This document shows positions 24,476-37,100 of a stretch of 64,000 bases of DNA, piece by piece (position 1 is the first letter of the stretch; each line of letters begins with the position of its first letter). Under the pieces are notes generated by a model that saw only the letters and a program-made list of their open reading frames with translations, was not told the DNA's origin and made no database searches. The stretch covers positions 95,596 through 159,595 of the forward strand of contig RQTK01000417.1 of the NCBI GenBank assembly GCA_003991915.1, given 5' to 3'. The translations under genes and the position numbers were made by a program. Source of the DNA: Elysia chlorotica. Taxonomy: Eukaryota; Mollusca; Gastropoda; Plakobranchidae.

Positions 24476-25846
24476 CCTCACTCCCTTATGATTGTCACAG
24501 GGTGCATATTTTAAAGCGTTTTAAAGGGGGAATCGCAAAACAATATGAAAGGAAATGTTTCTAAATGTCTGAGGTGTTTGTCAAGCCCTAATATTCGACT
24601 AGCAAGTTTATGTGTAGTAAAAAAATAAATCTTGATGGAGCGCTGACCAATAGCACCCCGCCCCCTCCTCCCCAAGATTATGTATTAAAATCTGGCATAC
24701 GAAGATGGGTCAGACACGCGATGCTTGGTGTCGATTGAAGCTTATTTTCATAGAGAAGAAAATAAACCACGGGCGTGTTTAGCATTGGAGATGCGGCTCT
24801 ACGTAAAACCGTTGATCAACGCCCAATTTCTTCCTCCCTGTCACCTGACCGAATTCTCTACCGACCCATTTGCACCAGATCAATACGTGCGCCAGATTTC
24901 CCCGATCAGGTCAATTGCCAATCAGTGTGGTTATCTTGGTGGCAGATACCTCCGTGACTGCTAGCCGTACTGCCACTGAAGGTGTTGTCGCGGGTCATCA
25001 TAGCGCCACGTAAAATACATGATTATGTTCCAGGCTGCTCTCCTCCCCCCCTCCCCCTTCCAAAAAACCGAACATTTTTTTCTTTATGCCAAACCATATC
25101 CCCCAACAATCTCTGATTGCAGGATTTAGGCTAAGGTTCACATGGCGCATAGTCCCCACCAGAAACTACTCTGCACGTTTAACAAAGCCTCACAAAACGA
25201 AGCAAAACAACAACAACAACAACAACAAACACAAACAAAAACAAACAAAATAAGCAAAACCAAAACAGATCAGCAACAAAAAATTGATTGATACATAACA
25301 ATGTAATATCATTTGATGTATATATTAGGCACGAGTTTTGATACCACACAGCTGTACAATTTGAACAAACGCATTTTAATGAGGCATTTTAGATAATAAT
25401 TTTACCTGTGTTTTGATGAGGCCTGTGATTTCGTTTATAACATGTATCTCTGGGAAAACACACATTTTATTTATTCATACCGTAGGTGTTTTTTTTCGAA
25501 ATCTGCTAGCCCTTGAAGCCTTCACCGTTCCCTTTATGGACCTCAATGAAGTTATTATTGCTGATTACCCATTCTTTGTCTCAACCAAGAAAACGTCGAA
25601 AAGAACCTAGGATTTATCGTTTGCACCTAGAGTTTGCTTCGTCCTGGCAACCATAATAAACGGAGAAAGCATCGATCTATACTGCCGGAGGCCGTATACT
25701 GCTTTACATGCAGACTTGTGTTCCAGAAGGCAGCACAAGTTTTACGATATACGGGCAGTCACTCTACCGCGACCAAAGAGAATCCCAATAAAACGGTTCT
25801 TTCCAAAGATAGTATGTCTAGTAGGTCTACGCTTTAGGTTGTAGGG

Positions 25847-26085
25847 ATGGCTCAGTGGGAGGATATCGTGTTCCCAACCTTGACCATAGACCTTGACCAG
25901 TGTCCGAGATTCTGTGCCTGTGCGACCATAATTAATTTTTATCTAGGTCTGTTTAGAGCTACCACGACGTCTAGTTCAAGATGGTTATGGGCCATCGCGC
26001 GGCTGCGGAGGATTTCTGCTGCGCCCAGTGGACGTGGTTCATGGTTGGATTGAGAGTGGTAGGTCCGCGGTTCCAATCACAGCGT
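25847..26085 (+). repeat. Dispersed repeat with tRNA-like end, copy 2
   Basis: Second copy of the family at 21215, beginning GGCTCAGTGGGAGGATATCG. It differs mainly by a rearranged middle part. Confidence 0.6.
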
Positions 26086-26548
26086 CTCCATATTTGATGT
26101 TGCGAGTTCATTCAGAACACAATAAGTCTTTATTTTATCAAGTTCGTGTGAAGAGCGATCTCTATGAAAGCTGAAGATAACCGGAAGCTATCTCCGATGA
26201 CGAATGACGTAACCACGCCCCTTAAGTATGCGATTTACTGATCTCTCATTGGCCCCGTATGTCTGCAATGAAGAGCTATGATTGGACGTAGGTGCATATT
26301 CCCCTAACTATCGTCTTCGCTTTCACTAGCGCCGCGATATCGCAAGGAGTCTGTCGACTTTTCCAACTGTCTCTTCAGCATTACATTCAAATTAATTTTG
26401 TCGTGAACTAGAATAAACTCGTCAATGACTTTGTTTAAAAAAAGAAGTCAAGGAAATCTACGGACTGTAATGTCACTAGTATAGTAAGATTCGTGACAAA
26501 TTGCCTACGTTCATTAGAAATAAGTATCCAAATATATAATTATACTAT

Positions 26549-26627
26549 TGAATAAATTGATTACTTTTTACAGTTTCTTATTTGATATATCTCTTCTATA
26601 TATTTTGCAATTTTGCATGACTGCCAT
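26549..26627 (+). repeat. Dispersed repeat pair member
   Basis: Second copy of the 24003-24090 block, with about ten bases deleted near CTCTTCTATATAT. Confidence 0.7.
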
Positions 26628-27000
26628 TTTTTTTACATTAGTTACAACTAGTGCTCTTAGTTTGTTTTGTTTTTTAATCCACTTCTTCATCCGATCTGAT
26701 TGCAACCACCTGGATATCAGGCAATTCACTACCTCATCCATTTACAATCAATTTTTAATCATCCATTTATGTCCTATTCCCTCCCCCCCTCCCCCAATGT
26801 AAGAGTATCTCTCCCCTTCCCAAAAAGGTAGAATCCCCTTCACCCTGAGAGGTCATATGGTAACAGTTAACAAGTTGTCTGAGAGGAACATTTCTACTGC
26901 TTACCACAGAAGAGAAAAAGAATACATTGCAGAAAACGTACATGGCAAATCGGCAGTGCGCCGTCTGTAGACTGATATAGAGGGCAGGCATGGTCGACAC

Positions 27001-27049
27001 ACTCACACACACACACACGCACACACACGCAAACACACACACACACACA
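27001..27049 (+). repeat. (AC)n microsatellite
   Basis: ACAC tract with a few GC interruptions. Confidence 0.9.
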
Positions 27050-27160
27050 ACGTTATGGTGAACTTTTGTCAATAATGTATACAAAATGGGAACTCAACTC
27101 GTTGCTTTTGTCTTTAATTAATAATTTTTGTCGCCCTATAGGATTACCAGGGGAACCCAG

Positions 27161-27344
<184 letters not shown>

Positions 27345-27554
27345 AGGTTTACTGAGTAGACAGCTTAGTCGGTAGTGCTGAGAGGGTCCACAGGTGGAAC
27401 CCCTGCTGTTTGCCCACAAGACAACATACCTAAGTGTGTTAGTGTTATTACTGAGCTATAATACTCCGCATGTACTCTCTCCCGTGTCACTCGTTGCATT
27501 AAGTCTGATTCCTCAGACAGGAATTTACTATGATGGTATTGGTCCAGTGATAAA

Positions 27555-27663
<109 letters not shown>

Positions 27664-28137
27664 GATCTGCTGGGCATGTCAAATGCAGAGGGGGTTTTTG
27701 TGTCCACTCTATGATTGTGTCACTGGATCTTTTTATTTTACTTGAAAATTCCTACACTAACCGAGATTCAAACCGTGTAGCCTCCCCCCTGAGGGCTAAC
27801 ACTAACCTACTGAGCAGTGAGCAATGGCCCTAATTCAGCCCAGATTATCCTGTGTGTTAGCACTCTCTCAGACTTTTCAGTAATGCGATAAAGTGATGGC
27901 ATCGATACTTTTGTAATCGTTATGCCCTCTTTTCTCGCCTCCAGTTTGGCCTAGCCTAGGCTTACCGGCAACCGGTATTCTTCATTCAATTCGTGTGGTG
28001 TGAAAAGTGCCCACCGTCTGTGTTTACACACCGTCAAAGTGTAGTGTGTCACTTGTTGAAACGTATTGATAACGCACCGGCTCCTCACATCAGCTTGTTG
28101 TAATCAAGTTATTTAAACTTTCTAGAATCTTGACAGG

Positions 28138-31100
28138 ATGGCTAGCAGGCAAACGAAGCGAACGGTCACTCAGGTGACATCCCATTCCTCTTCTTCAGGT
28201 ATATCTAGTGGGGAAGGATCTAGCACCAGTTTTGCTTCACCAGGGCGGCGATCCAGACCGCCATCTCCGTCAAGGATTTCTCGGCTTCAAGAGCAAGAGG
28301 AACTCCAAGGTCTAAATGACAGATTAGCAGCTTACATCGACAAAGTTAGAAGTTTAGAAGCCGAAAACAACCGACTGTCTGTGCAAGTGAGATCAACTGA
28401 AGAAGTTGTAAGACGGGAAGTTACAAGTGTGAAAACCCTTTATGAATCGGAGCTTGCGGAACTAAGGAAGCTACTGGATGATACTGCAAAGGAGAAGGCA
28501 CGCCTGCAAATTGAAGCTAACAAGTACAAATCGGAATATGAAGATTTGCTCGGAAAGTAAGTGTTGTTCACTAGATCTAGGTCTAGTCTCTAGAATCTGG
28601 ATTAGTTAGTTCACTGACCAGTTAGACTGTCGGGATTTTCATAAATCTCTCTATTTCATTCAAATTTCTATTTTTACTCTCTACCTGTCTCCACCTTCTT
28701 CTAAGAGACTGCATATCATAACAAAATACATTCATCTCTTAAATACTAAAACATGTACAGTTCTAACTAAAAATCTGTTCTTGATATTAAATTCTGCCAA
28801 GGATTATGAACTCACTTTAGTCTTTAAAGGAAGGAAGATCTAGGTCCAGATTAAAATTAAAAATTTAAAATTGTTTCCTTCCTACATAGTTCTTTTAGTG
28901 TTTACACAGACTAGACAGAGTGGGCCATTTCTATCATTACGGTTATCTAAGATTGTCACTAGCAAATATACACAATTTTTCAGAATTTATTATCATTAAT
29001 TTTTTAAATTAAAAACAAAAACTACAAAAAAAATGGACCCCAGTGAAGCCTGAAGAACGCAAGTGTCACTTGTCCAATATTTTGACTGCCTATTGATCTT
29101 AAATCTATTGTCTTTATTAGGCTATATAAAAAAAAAAGACATATCTAACTCTGCACCGTTTAATTCGTTTTTCGATTTAATTTTTGTCATGAAAAGTTAA
29201 CATTTTTATTTAAATAGATCTAGAGGAAAAACCTAAATGATTTGTATAAAAAGAAAAAAAAACAGCGCATATCAATATAATACTCATTTTTTCTGAGGAA
29301 AGAGGGGTCCCCAACTAAGCTGGGCCTAGGGCACCCAGCAACCTAAATCCTGCACAGATACAGTAAAAGTGATACAAAATTTGAGGTTGGCAAAGGCGAC
29401 AAGGTAAAACTATACTGGTGGCTCACAAGTAATCCATGCAGTGTTGTCAATATTTTCAAGAAAAGGTATTGTAACTCTCATTAATTTGGAATTGTAAAAC
29501 TCCAATGAAAGGGGAAAGCAAATCTCAAACCGAAACGCATTGCAATGGCACGCACATCTCGAGATGGTCATGCTTTTTATTGATCGTTCTGCGCCATCTT
29601 AAGATTGCGCTGATAGGCACAATCAAAATGGCGCTTGACAATCCCAATATCATAATGACCATGGCTAGTACAAGAGTTTTAATTCTGATCAAAACAATGA
29701 ATTAATCAGAATAGACCTTCTCATTTTGTTTGTATTCTGTCAAAAAAAATCTTATGACTTAATAACTTTACTCTAAATTTTCTGTTTTGTCAAGTATTTA
29801 TTTGTCATAAAGATTAAAAGTGCCTCTAAAATGTCATTATTTTGACTAGAGTAGATATATACTTGTTAACAGATAGTTCAATTCTCTTTCTAGTTTCTCT
29901 TGGCAGTCCTAAATAACACAATTGGGTGTAATTCGACTTTTAGTGGAGATATAATTGTAAAAATATATATAGATACATGTACCTCTTATCACTACCTGTA
30001 GATCGTAAAATGAATTGGTGGAGCATTTGGTCTAGCTCCTCAGCCCAATCAATGTGGTTTGTCTTATCTCCAAAAGGTTGCATTGCCCACTTAAGGTTTC
30101 CTTTCACAGAGGGACAGTTACTGGTCACTCTATCTGCTGGGCCAACTTTTATGGTTATATTGTCATTGAATTGGTCAATACTCCTTTAGTTTAGGGTAGA
30201 ATGGGGGAGTCATGATAAATGACTTTATCTACATATTTTCAATGCTTGTTCATGCAAATGAGATATAACCTTATCCAATGACTTTGTACCATACCTCTAT
30301 TGATTGACACTGACAGTATTGAACTTGTCAATGATGTTATTTCCAATTTTTCCGCATTAGTATGCTTTAAAACGCATAACAAAAATAGTAAAATGAAATT
30401 CTGAACAGGAGTGAAACCTTTCCCCACCTCTAACACAGATAGGTTTGAAATACAATGTTGGTAGCAAATTTGTTGCTTCTTTTGATCTTTGTGGAAATAA
30501 ATTAATGATTTAATAAAACTAAAAGTTAAAATTTTAACTGGCATAAATCAAATAATGGTGCATGCATATCATGTTGTTTTTTGGACCTTTGTTATGATTG
30601 GTAGTTGATAGCTTTTTAATAAAGTAAATGTGTCTCATTGTTTTTAGTGAACTTATCTAATTGTGTAAATGTAGATTGCTCTAAAATTGTTTTGGTGATA
30701 TATACATACTTATGTCTCTTATTCTTACGCTATAATAATTTTTCTTATGCTATAATAATAAAAATAATAACTTTTATACTACTACTACTACTACTACTAC
30801 TAGTAATAATAATAAAAATAATATGATAATTATAACATTTTTTCCAAGAGATAATAAGATCCCTATCTAGAGCCTATAGAAATTAGAAATGTAAAGCTGC
30901 ATGTCTTTGAGATATTTTCAAAAGTTAATTGTTAGCAGGCCATATAATTTAGGGACTTTTCTTGGTGTTCACCCGTCACTGCTCTGACTTGTTGACCTCT
31001 GGTAATTGTATGTGTTTAACATTTATTCATTCTTGTTTTCCAGATACAACAAACGGGATCGTGAGGCAAGTGGCCTTGAGCGACGGGTTCAAGTCCTTGA

Positions 31101-34100
31101 AAGGCAGCTGTCCGACTTACAGGGCCGGGAGCTAGAGAAGGAAAACCAGGTAAGTTTTCTAAATCAAACCATGACCAGATAGACCGCTATGGGGATTGAA
31201 GTGCGTGCAAGAAATTGGATAAAGCAGCTTAATTTAGTTTGTGATTCCTTTCAGGGAGCAATTCATTTGACATTTTTAACTTTTTCCCATCAGTCTGCAC
31301 ACATGTTGTGCAGGTTGATACACTCTTGTTCTAGCACCCTTTTCATTGATCTGCACCCCTTCCCTTCTAAAATAAATCTTTTAGATACCTTTAAAAAATT
31401 TTTTTACTCCCCGAAATAGTGTACACACTAAGGAATAGGCCTAAAAATCATGCGCTAGGAAAAGGTTGAGCTCATGGGCCCTCTATGTGTTATGAGTATG
31501 GAACCTATGTTTCTCTGGTGATTCCTAAATGTATGTTTGTATGGTTAGTATTCTTATCTAGAGTAGTGTCAGCTTAAATATAGATTTTAATTTATATAAG
31601 ATACCTAATCAATAATTTTAGATATTTGGAGTTCCCTTTCAATAATAACAATGATAACATGTTCATCAATCATTAGGCAAAAATAAAGTAACTGATCAAT
31701 TTGAAAAGTTCTGTCTCCGGGTGATAAAGGTATTATCATCTATAATCTACTCTTTGGTTAATTTGAAGTAAATTAGCTGGAACAGTAACATGTGGAAGGG
31801 CTCCTGCTCAACCATGTGCTGGTCAATCAATTATTCATGGTCAGTCTCTTCCCTTGTGGGTTGGGCCCCAGATCTCCTCTCACCTGGTTAGGGAAACAAT
31901 TTGATGATTACTGTCAGGGAGAGCATTGTGGGATTTTAAAGTATGTGTGATTGTATTATAGCTGTGTACCAACGTCTATGATTGGATGTATTAGAGTGTG
32001 AGATAATTGTTGTCTCGGCTTTATCAATCGCAATTTAATTTGAAATGTTTTTTCTTTAACATCATACACCATAATAATGTGGTGCACACTCAGCATAATA
32101 ATTGATATTGACCTAAATCACTGGCCCACTCAAAGGGCTGGTGGACTTGGGCTAGAACACCAGCTCGTTGGATCCTCTTTTCCTATCCTCACCTTTGCAT
32201 TTTTTTAACATAGGTGTAAATGGGCTGATAGTATATTACAAGCAATAGTCTTTTGGGGGACAAGGTATCTTTTGTATACCTTTCCAAACAATATTTGGAA
32301 TCATTGATCAAAGCATATTTTGTCTATAATGTATGTAACCTTGATAGTGAAAAAGCTGTCTGAGACACTGAGAATATCAAAGCATTTGTTTTTCTAACAT
32401 ACCCTTCCTTGTTCCTTTAATATTACTTTCCACATGTGATAATTATTCATTTCAGTAAAATAATTTTCAAGTGCGGCTTTTGAAGTGAAAACAGTGTCAT
32501 TGTCTTCATATTTTCTTAGTTGTTGGATAACCTAAAACAGGCAATGTACCTCACAAAATTTTTAAGTGTGTAGTTCAAACTTCCCAATCAAAGTTCTCTG
32601 TAGCAAATAATGGGTGGCTGGACTGTGGAACAATGTGATTTCATCTTTTCCAATTCCAGAATCTAAAATTCTATCTTCACCATTTTGAATTGCATATGGA
32701 CTAATGCTTTTTGTTTTGTCTGTCCTTCAGAATCTGAAGAATGAGCTGGCTAAGCTTGAGAACCAACTGGCCACGGCCAAGAAACAGCTTGAGGACGAGA
32801 CCCTGCTGCGCGTGGACCTTGAAAACCGCGTCAAGACGCTCAAGGAAGACCTGCACTTCAAGAGCCAGGTTTATGAGCAGGTCAGGCCCTCTGTCTTGTC
32901 TCTGGAATGTTCAGACAGATTTGTTTATTCTCGACAATACATACAAATAAAACTGGAGAAAGGTAGAGGTCTAGAACTGTGCAAAGTCTCTCAAGTAACT
33001 TTTAATGTAGGGTGTCCAGCAAGGTCATACAAAAGTTGTAAATTTAACATCATGGTAGTAATGACCGTAAAATGATCATAAATTTGCACATAAGGTCATT
33101 TAAAATCCCATCGTATGTAGTAAAATCGTATAAATGAGTCAAGCATGGTCACAGTGTTCGGCTATTTTTCTGTACCTCCAACGTTTGCTGTAACTATAGT
33201 TTCACTTTCAATTTTCAAGTTTATCTACTCTCATTTTGATCCCATCTTTTCATTCGTCCGGCTGGGTTGATAATAGGGCTGTAGGCCTATTCAGGTGAAA
33301 ATGAGTATCAAAGAATCAGAATTTCACTTTTTGTTTTGTTTTTTGTTGGGTTTTTTTTGTACTTATGATTCAATGGAAAAGTAGGGATTTCAGGTGATCA
33401 GTTACTAGTCCCTGTATCCACCCAACTATCTGTTCTAACTTCTAAGAGTGGCACTGATATGAACACGCAGCATCCACAATTCTCAGTGTCTTCTGGATTC
33501 TTGTTGAGGTTTTGCCAGTCTGAGTCAATAGATAAATCATGATCTAGACTCCAGACCTTGTTACAACTTAAATCTTATTATTTAAGTAGTCTTATCAATA
33601 AAGAAACCTTGAATCTATATATCCAATAATGTTCGAATTTGAGCGTTTATTTTTATCAACCTTATTTCTAGATTAGTTCTAGATCTAGATATCCTTGAGA
33701 GAACAGGGATACACTTTTGTTATCAGCACAATGAAAATGAAAGCTGAGGAAATGAAAGAAATTGTCTCAAACAAAGCCAAAAAGAGGATAGTTTTACGTT
33801 TGCAGTAATCAGAGGTTGGGATGCAAAACTCACCTATCTGCATTAGAGGTTGCCTTTCTTGTTCATAATTCTTTTCTCGTCATTTTACTATAGGGATATT
33901 ATATTTGCTTCGTTTATAAACCTCCACATCTATTTTAGCCTCTTGGAATCAGTAGAATTTTCAATGCACCATTCAAAATCACGATGGGAACGAAACAGAA
34001 AGTAGTGATTGTTAAACTAGTAACAAGAAATAGGGAGTAATCAAGGGGTCCTAATGTCAATGTTTGAACCGAAATAAAGCGCAAGTATTATATCTTTCAT

Positions 34101-37100
34101 CTGACACACTTATATATACTAAGAGGAAGTGGATATTACTCTTGAGGTAAAATTTATGCTTATGTTCAGAAATTACACGTATGTTTTTTAAACATTTTAT
34201 TAATTTTATAACATCTGTTTTTCTTCTCTCGTCCTCGAACTTCTCAGAGCATAGGCGTGGTGCTGAGTCTACCTCCTTCAACTGCCGGCCTAACTCCTCC
34301 TCATGCTCCGAGCAGACGTCCTACCCCTGAGAGAGATCCGTGCCCAGCATGACTATGATCTGCAGTCAGTCAAGGTTGAACTGGAGTCCATGTACGAGAA
34401 CAAGGTAAAGTGCCTCCATAGAGAACAGTATTACAATTAAAGATACTGCAAACAAAATAAACAGTAAAATCAGTTAAATGATAATGTCGTAGTAGTGCAT
34501 GGACCTTGGTTAACAATATGCAAGGCAACAAAGAAGATACGAAAAAAAGGTATATTGCAGCTCTAAGAATACAAAACGATACAAAATGTGTAAGCTTTTA
34601 CCCATAAGCCTTCATCAGACAAACAACGACGAAATTATATGCTGTTTGATAAATGTCGGAATATCATTGAACACTTTTAAAAAAAAATGTATTTGAACCA
34701 AGCTGTGCATTCTCTAACATCCGCCTCCATTAATTTTCTCATGGTTAGATAGAGGATCTGAGGAACCAGGTCGCTCGCAGCAACTCATCCTCTTCCGCAG
34801 CCTGGGACGAGCTGGTCACCGCCAGGCAGACTATTGACGAGCTGCAGGCAGAGCTCTCCAAGATCAAGGCTGAGGTACTGTCTGAGGTACTGACAAACTG
34901 ATGCCCATTTGTTTTTTAAGGTTTGGGGTGTACATTCCAGTCATAATGTCTGTATTTTAGCCGTTTTTATAAAAAAAAAACGAAATTACTTTGGCTTTCT
35001 AAAAAAAAATCAGTGGTAAAAAAACTGACAGACATAATATATTTTACCTTTTGTTGCTTACTTTCTAGCATAGTTAATTTAAGGCTAAAACGTCAGAATG
35101 TTGTGTTTTCGACTTATCTTTATAACCCATCATCCCGTGTGCCTGGCCCACAGTTCGCAGGCTACGAGCAGAGGATTAAGGACCTGGAGAAGCAGTTGGC
35201 ACGCGAGAGAGACGACTTCCGTGGACGCCTGGCCCAGCGCGACTCTGAGATCGTGACCTTGCGGCAGCAGCTGGACGACCTGGAGGTCGAGTTTGCCAAC
35301 CTGCTGGAGATCAAGATCAAGCTGGACCGTGAGATTGAGGCCTACAGAAAGCTGCTCGAGTCGGAGGAGACGAGGCTGAACATCTCTGCGTCGATGGAGC
35401 GCTCCATGACGAGCCAGTCGACCAGTGCCAGTGGCGCCAAGAAGCGACGCCGCATGGACATTGGCCAGGCAGTGGAGGAGTACTCTCAGCGCAACCTGTC
35501 CCAGGGCTACACCCGCAACGCCTCATCCACCTGCGGCCTCGACATTGCTGAAGTGGACACAGACGGAAAATTTATTAAGCTGACCAACACTACAGACAAG
35601 GTAAATCTTTATGTCTCAGATCTGTCACTGATATTGTTGATAATGGCCCTTCATTTCTTTCTGTTAGCAAATGCCTTGGTTATAATAAATGTAGTTTTTT
35701 TTTCCTTTTTCTCATTTTTTAACTGCTCAGACTTTGTATTTTGTTCAGTCTTCCTGTTCTATTTTTCCACATAGATGTTTTTTCTTATTATAAAAAAAAA
35801 GTCAATAAACGCTCTATAATAATTAGATGTTTCTCTCACATTGTCTATCTAGTATTTCAATCTCATCCCAAGATTCTTGACGTAGACAGACAGTAAACCT
35901 TCAGCAACATTTACTCAAACTTGTTGTTGGCTATTTGTGTAAAACCAATTGTCTCAAAATGGGGATTTTCATACACTGTTTTGAATGTTTTACAAATCAT
36001 CTTGTAGGTTAATTGTCTGGGCTGTAAAATATTTTATATTGTAATTATGAGCATTGGATCAAGTGGTTTTTGGAACACTCCAGAGCCCCATCGATTGCTG
36101 ACATACATGGTAACAAAATAGGAATAACATATGTACCAATTAAAAGGTGATCACTTTATTGCAGTAAAAGTGATCTTGTTAAGTAAAGTAAAAAAATATA
36201 TCTGAAATAGGGGGACCTCCTAATTCTATGTATACCAGGGATACTGGTAGTGGGTAACAATATTGACTCTCTATAATTATAATTATGAGGAATAATTGAG
36301 GTAAATATCGCTGCTATACTACATGTTCACGAAGAATCATTAGTTAAAGAATATGAAAGTTTCAACTAATTTCCTCAATGTCTAGATGTAAAAGTTAAAA
36401 AAAAAAATCACTGATACAAACATGTCATCAGCAGTATGAGCGTTGTTAGATTTGTGTAGGCCATTTTAATAACTTTGCTTGAAGCATGTCTTTACTTTCG
36501 ATGCAATCCACATGTTGTAGTAATTTTGAAGGAGCAACTCATATTATACACAATCTTCAATTTTGCGTTTTTACTTAAAGAAATGAATATTTATGAAAGA
36601 TGAACCATGCTATTTTTCTGTCCATGTCCAAGTTGTTCTCTTGTCTGAATTACTAATATTCCTCTCTGTGCTCTCACTAGTGTGCCAATACAATAATAAT
36701 GTACAACTGATTGCTGTTTTATTTTTCGTTGTTTCTAATGTGAAATTTATTCCCCCCACTCCTCTTCCCAGGATATCCACTTGTTTCACTGGCAGGTGAA
36801 GCACGTTTCAGGAGACAATGAGACCGTCCACAAGTTCAACAAGAACGTCGCCAAAGCTGGACAGTCTGTCACGGTAAAATGCACCATTTTTTTCTCCTTA
36901 ATACTTAAACTGCCTGTGAACATTGCGCATGTTTTAAGTGTGATAATTTACTAAAAATTTTGGAAATTCCCCATACCGATTTCGACTGTAGTGTTAAGCC
37001 ATACTTTTTTTTTTTTATCTGTGGTCGTTATATCCACTATCTCAGTATTTTACATTATCCTCTATGTTCTTTCTTTCATAATTCGATTAAGAGCCATAGC

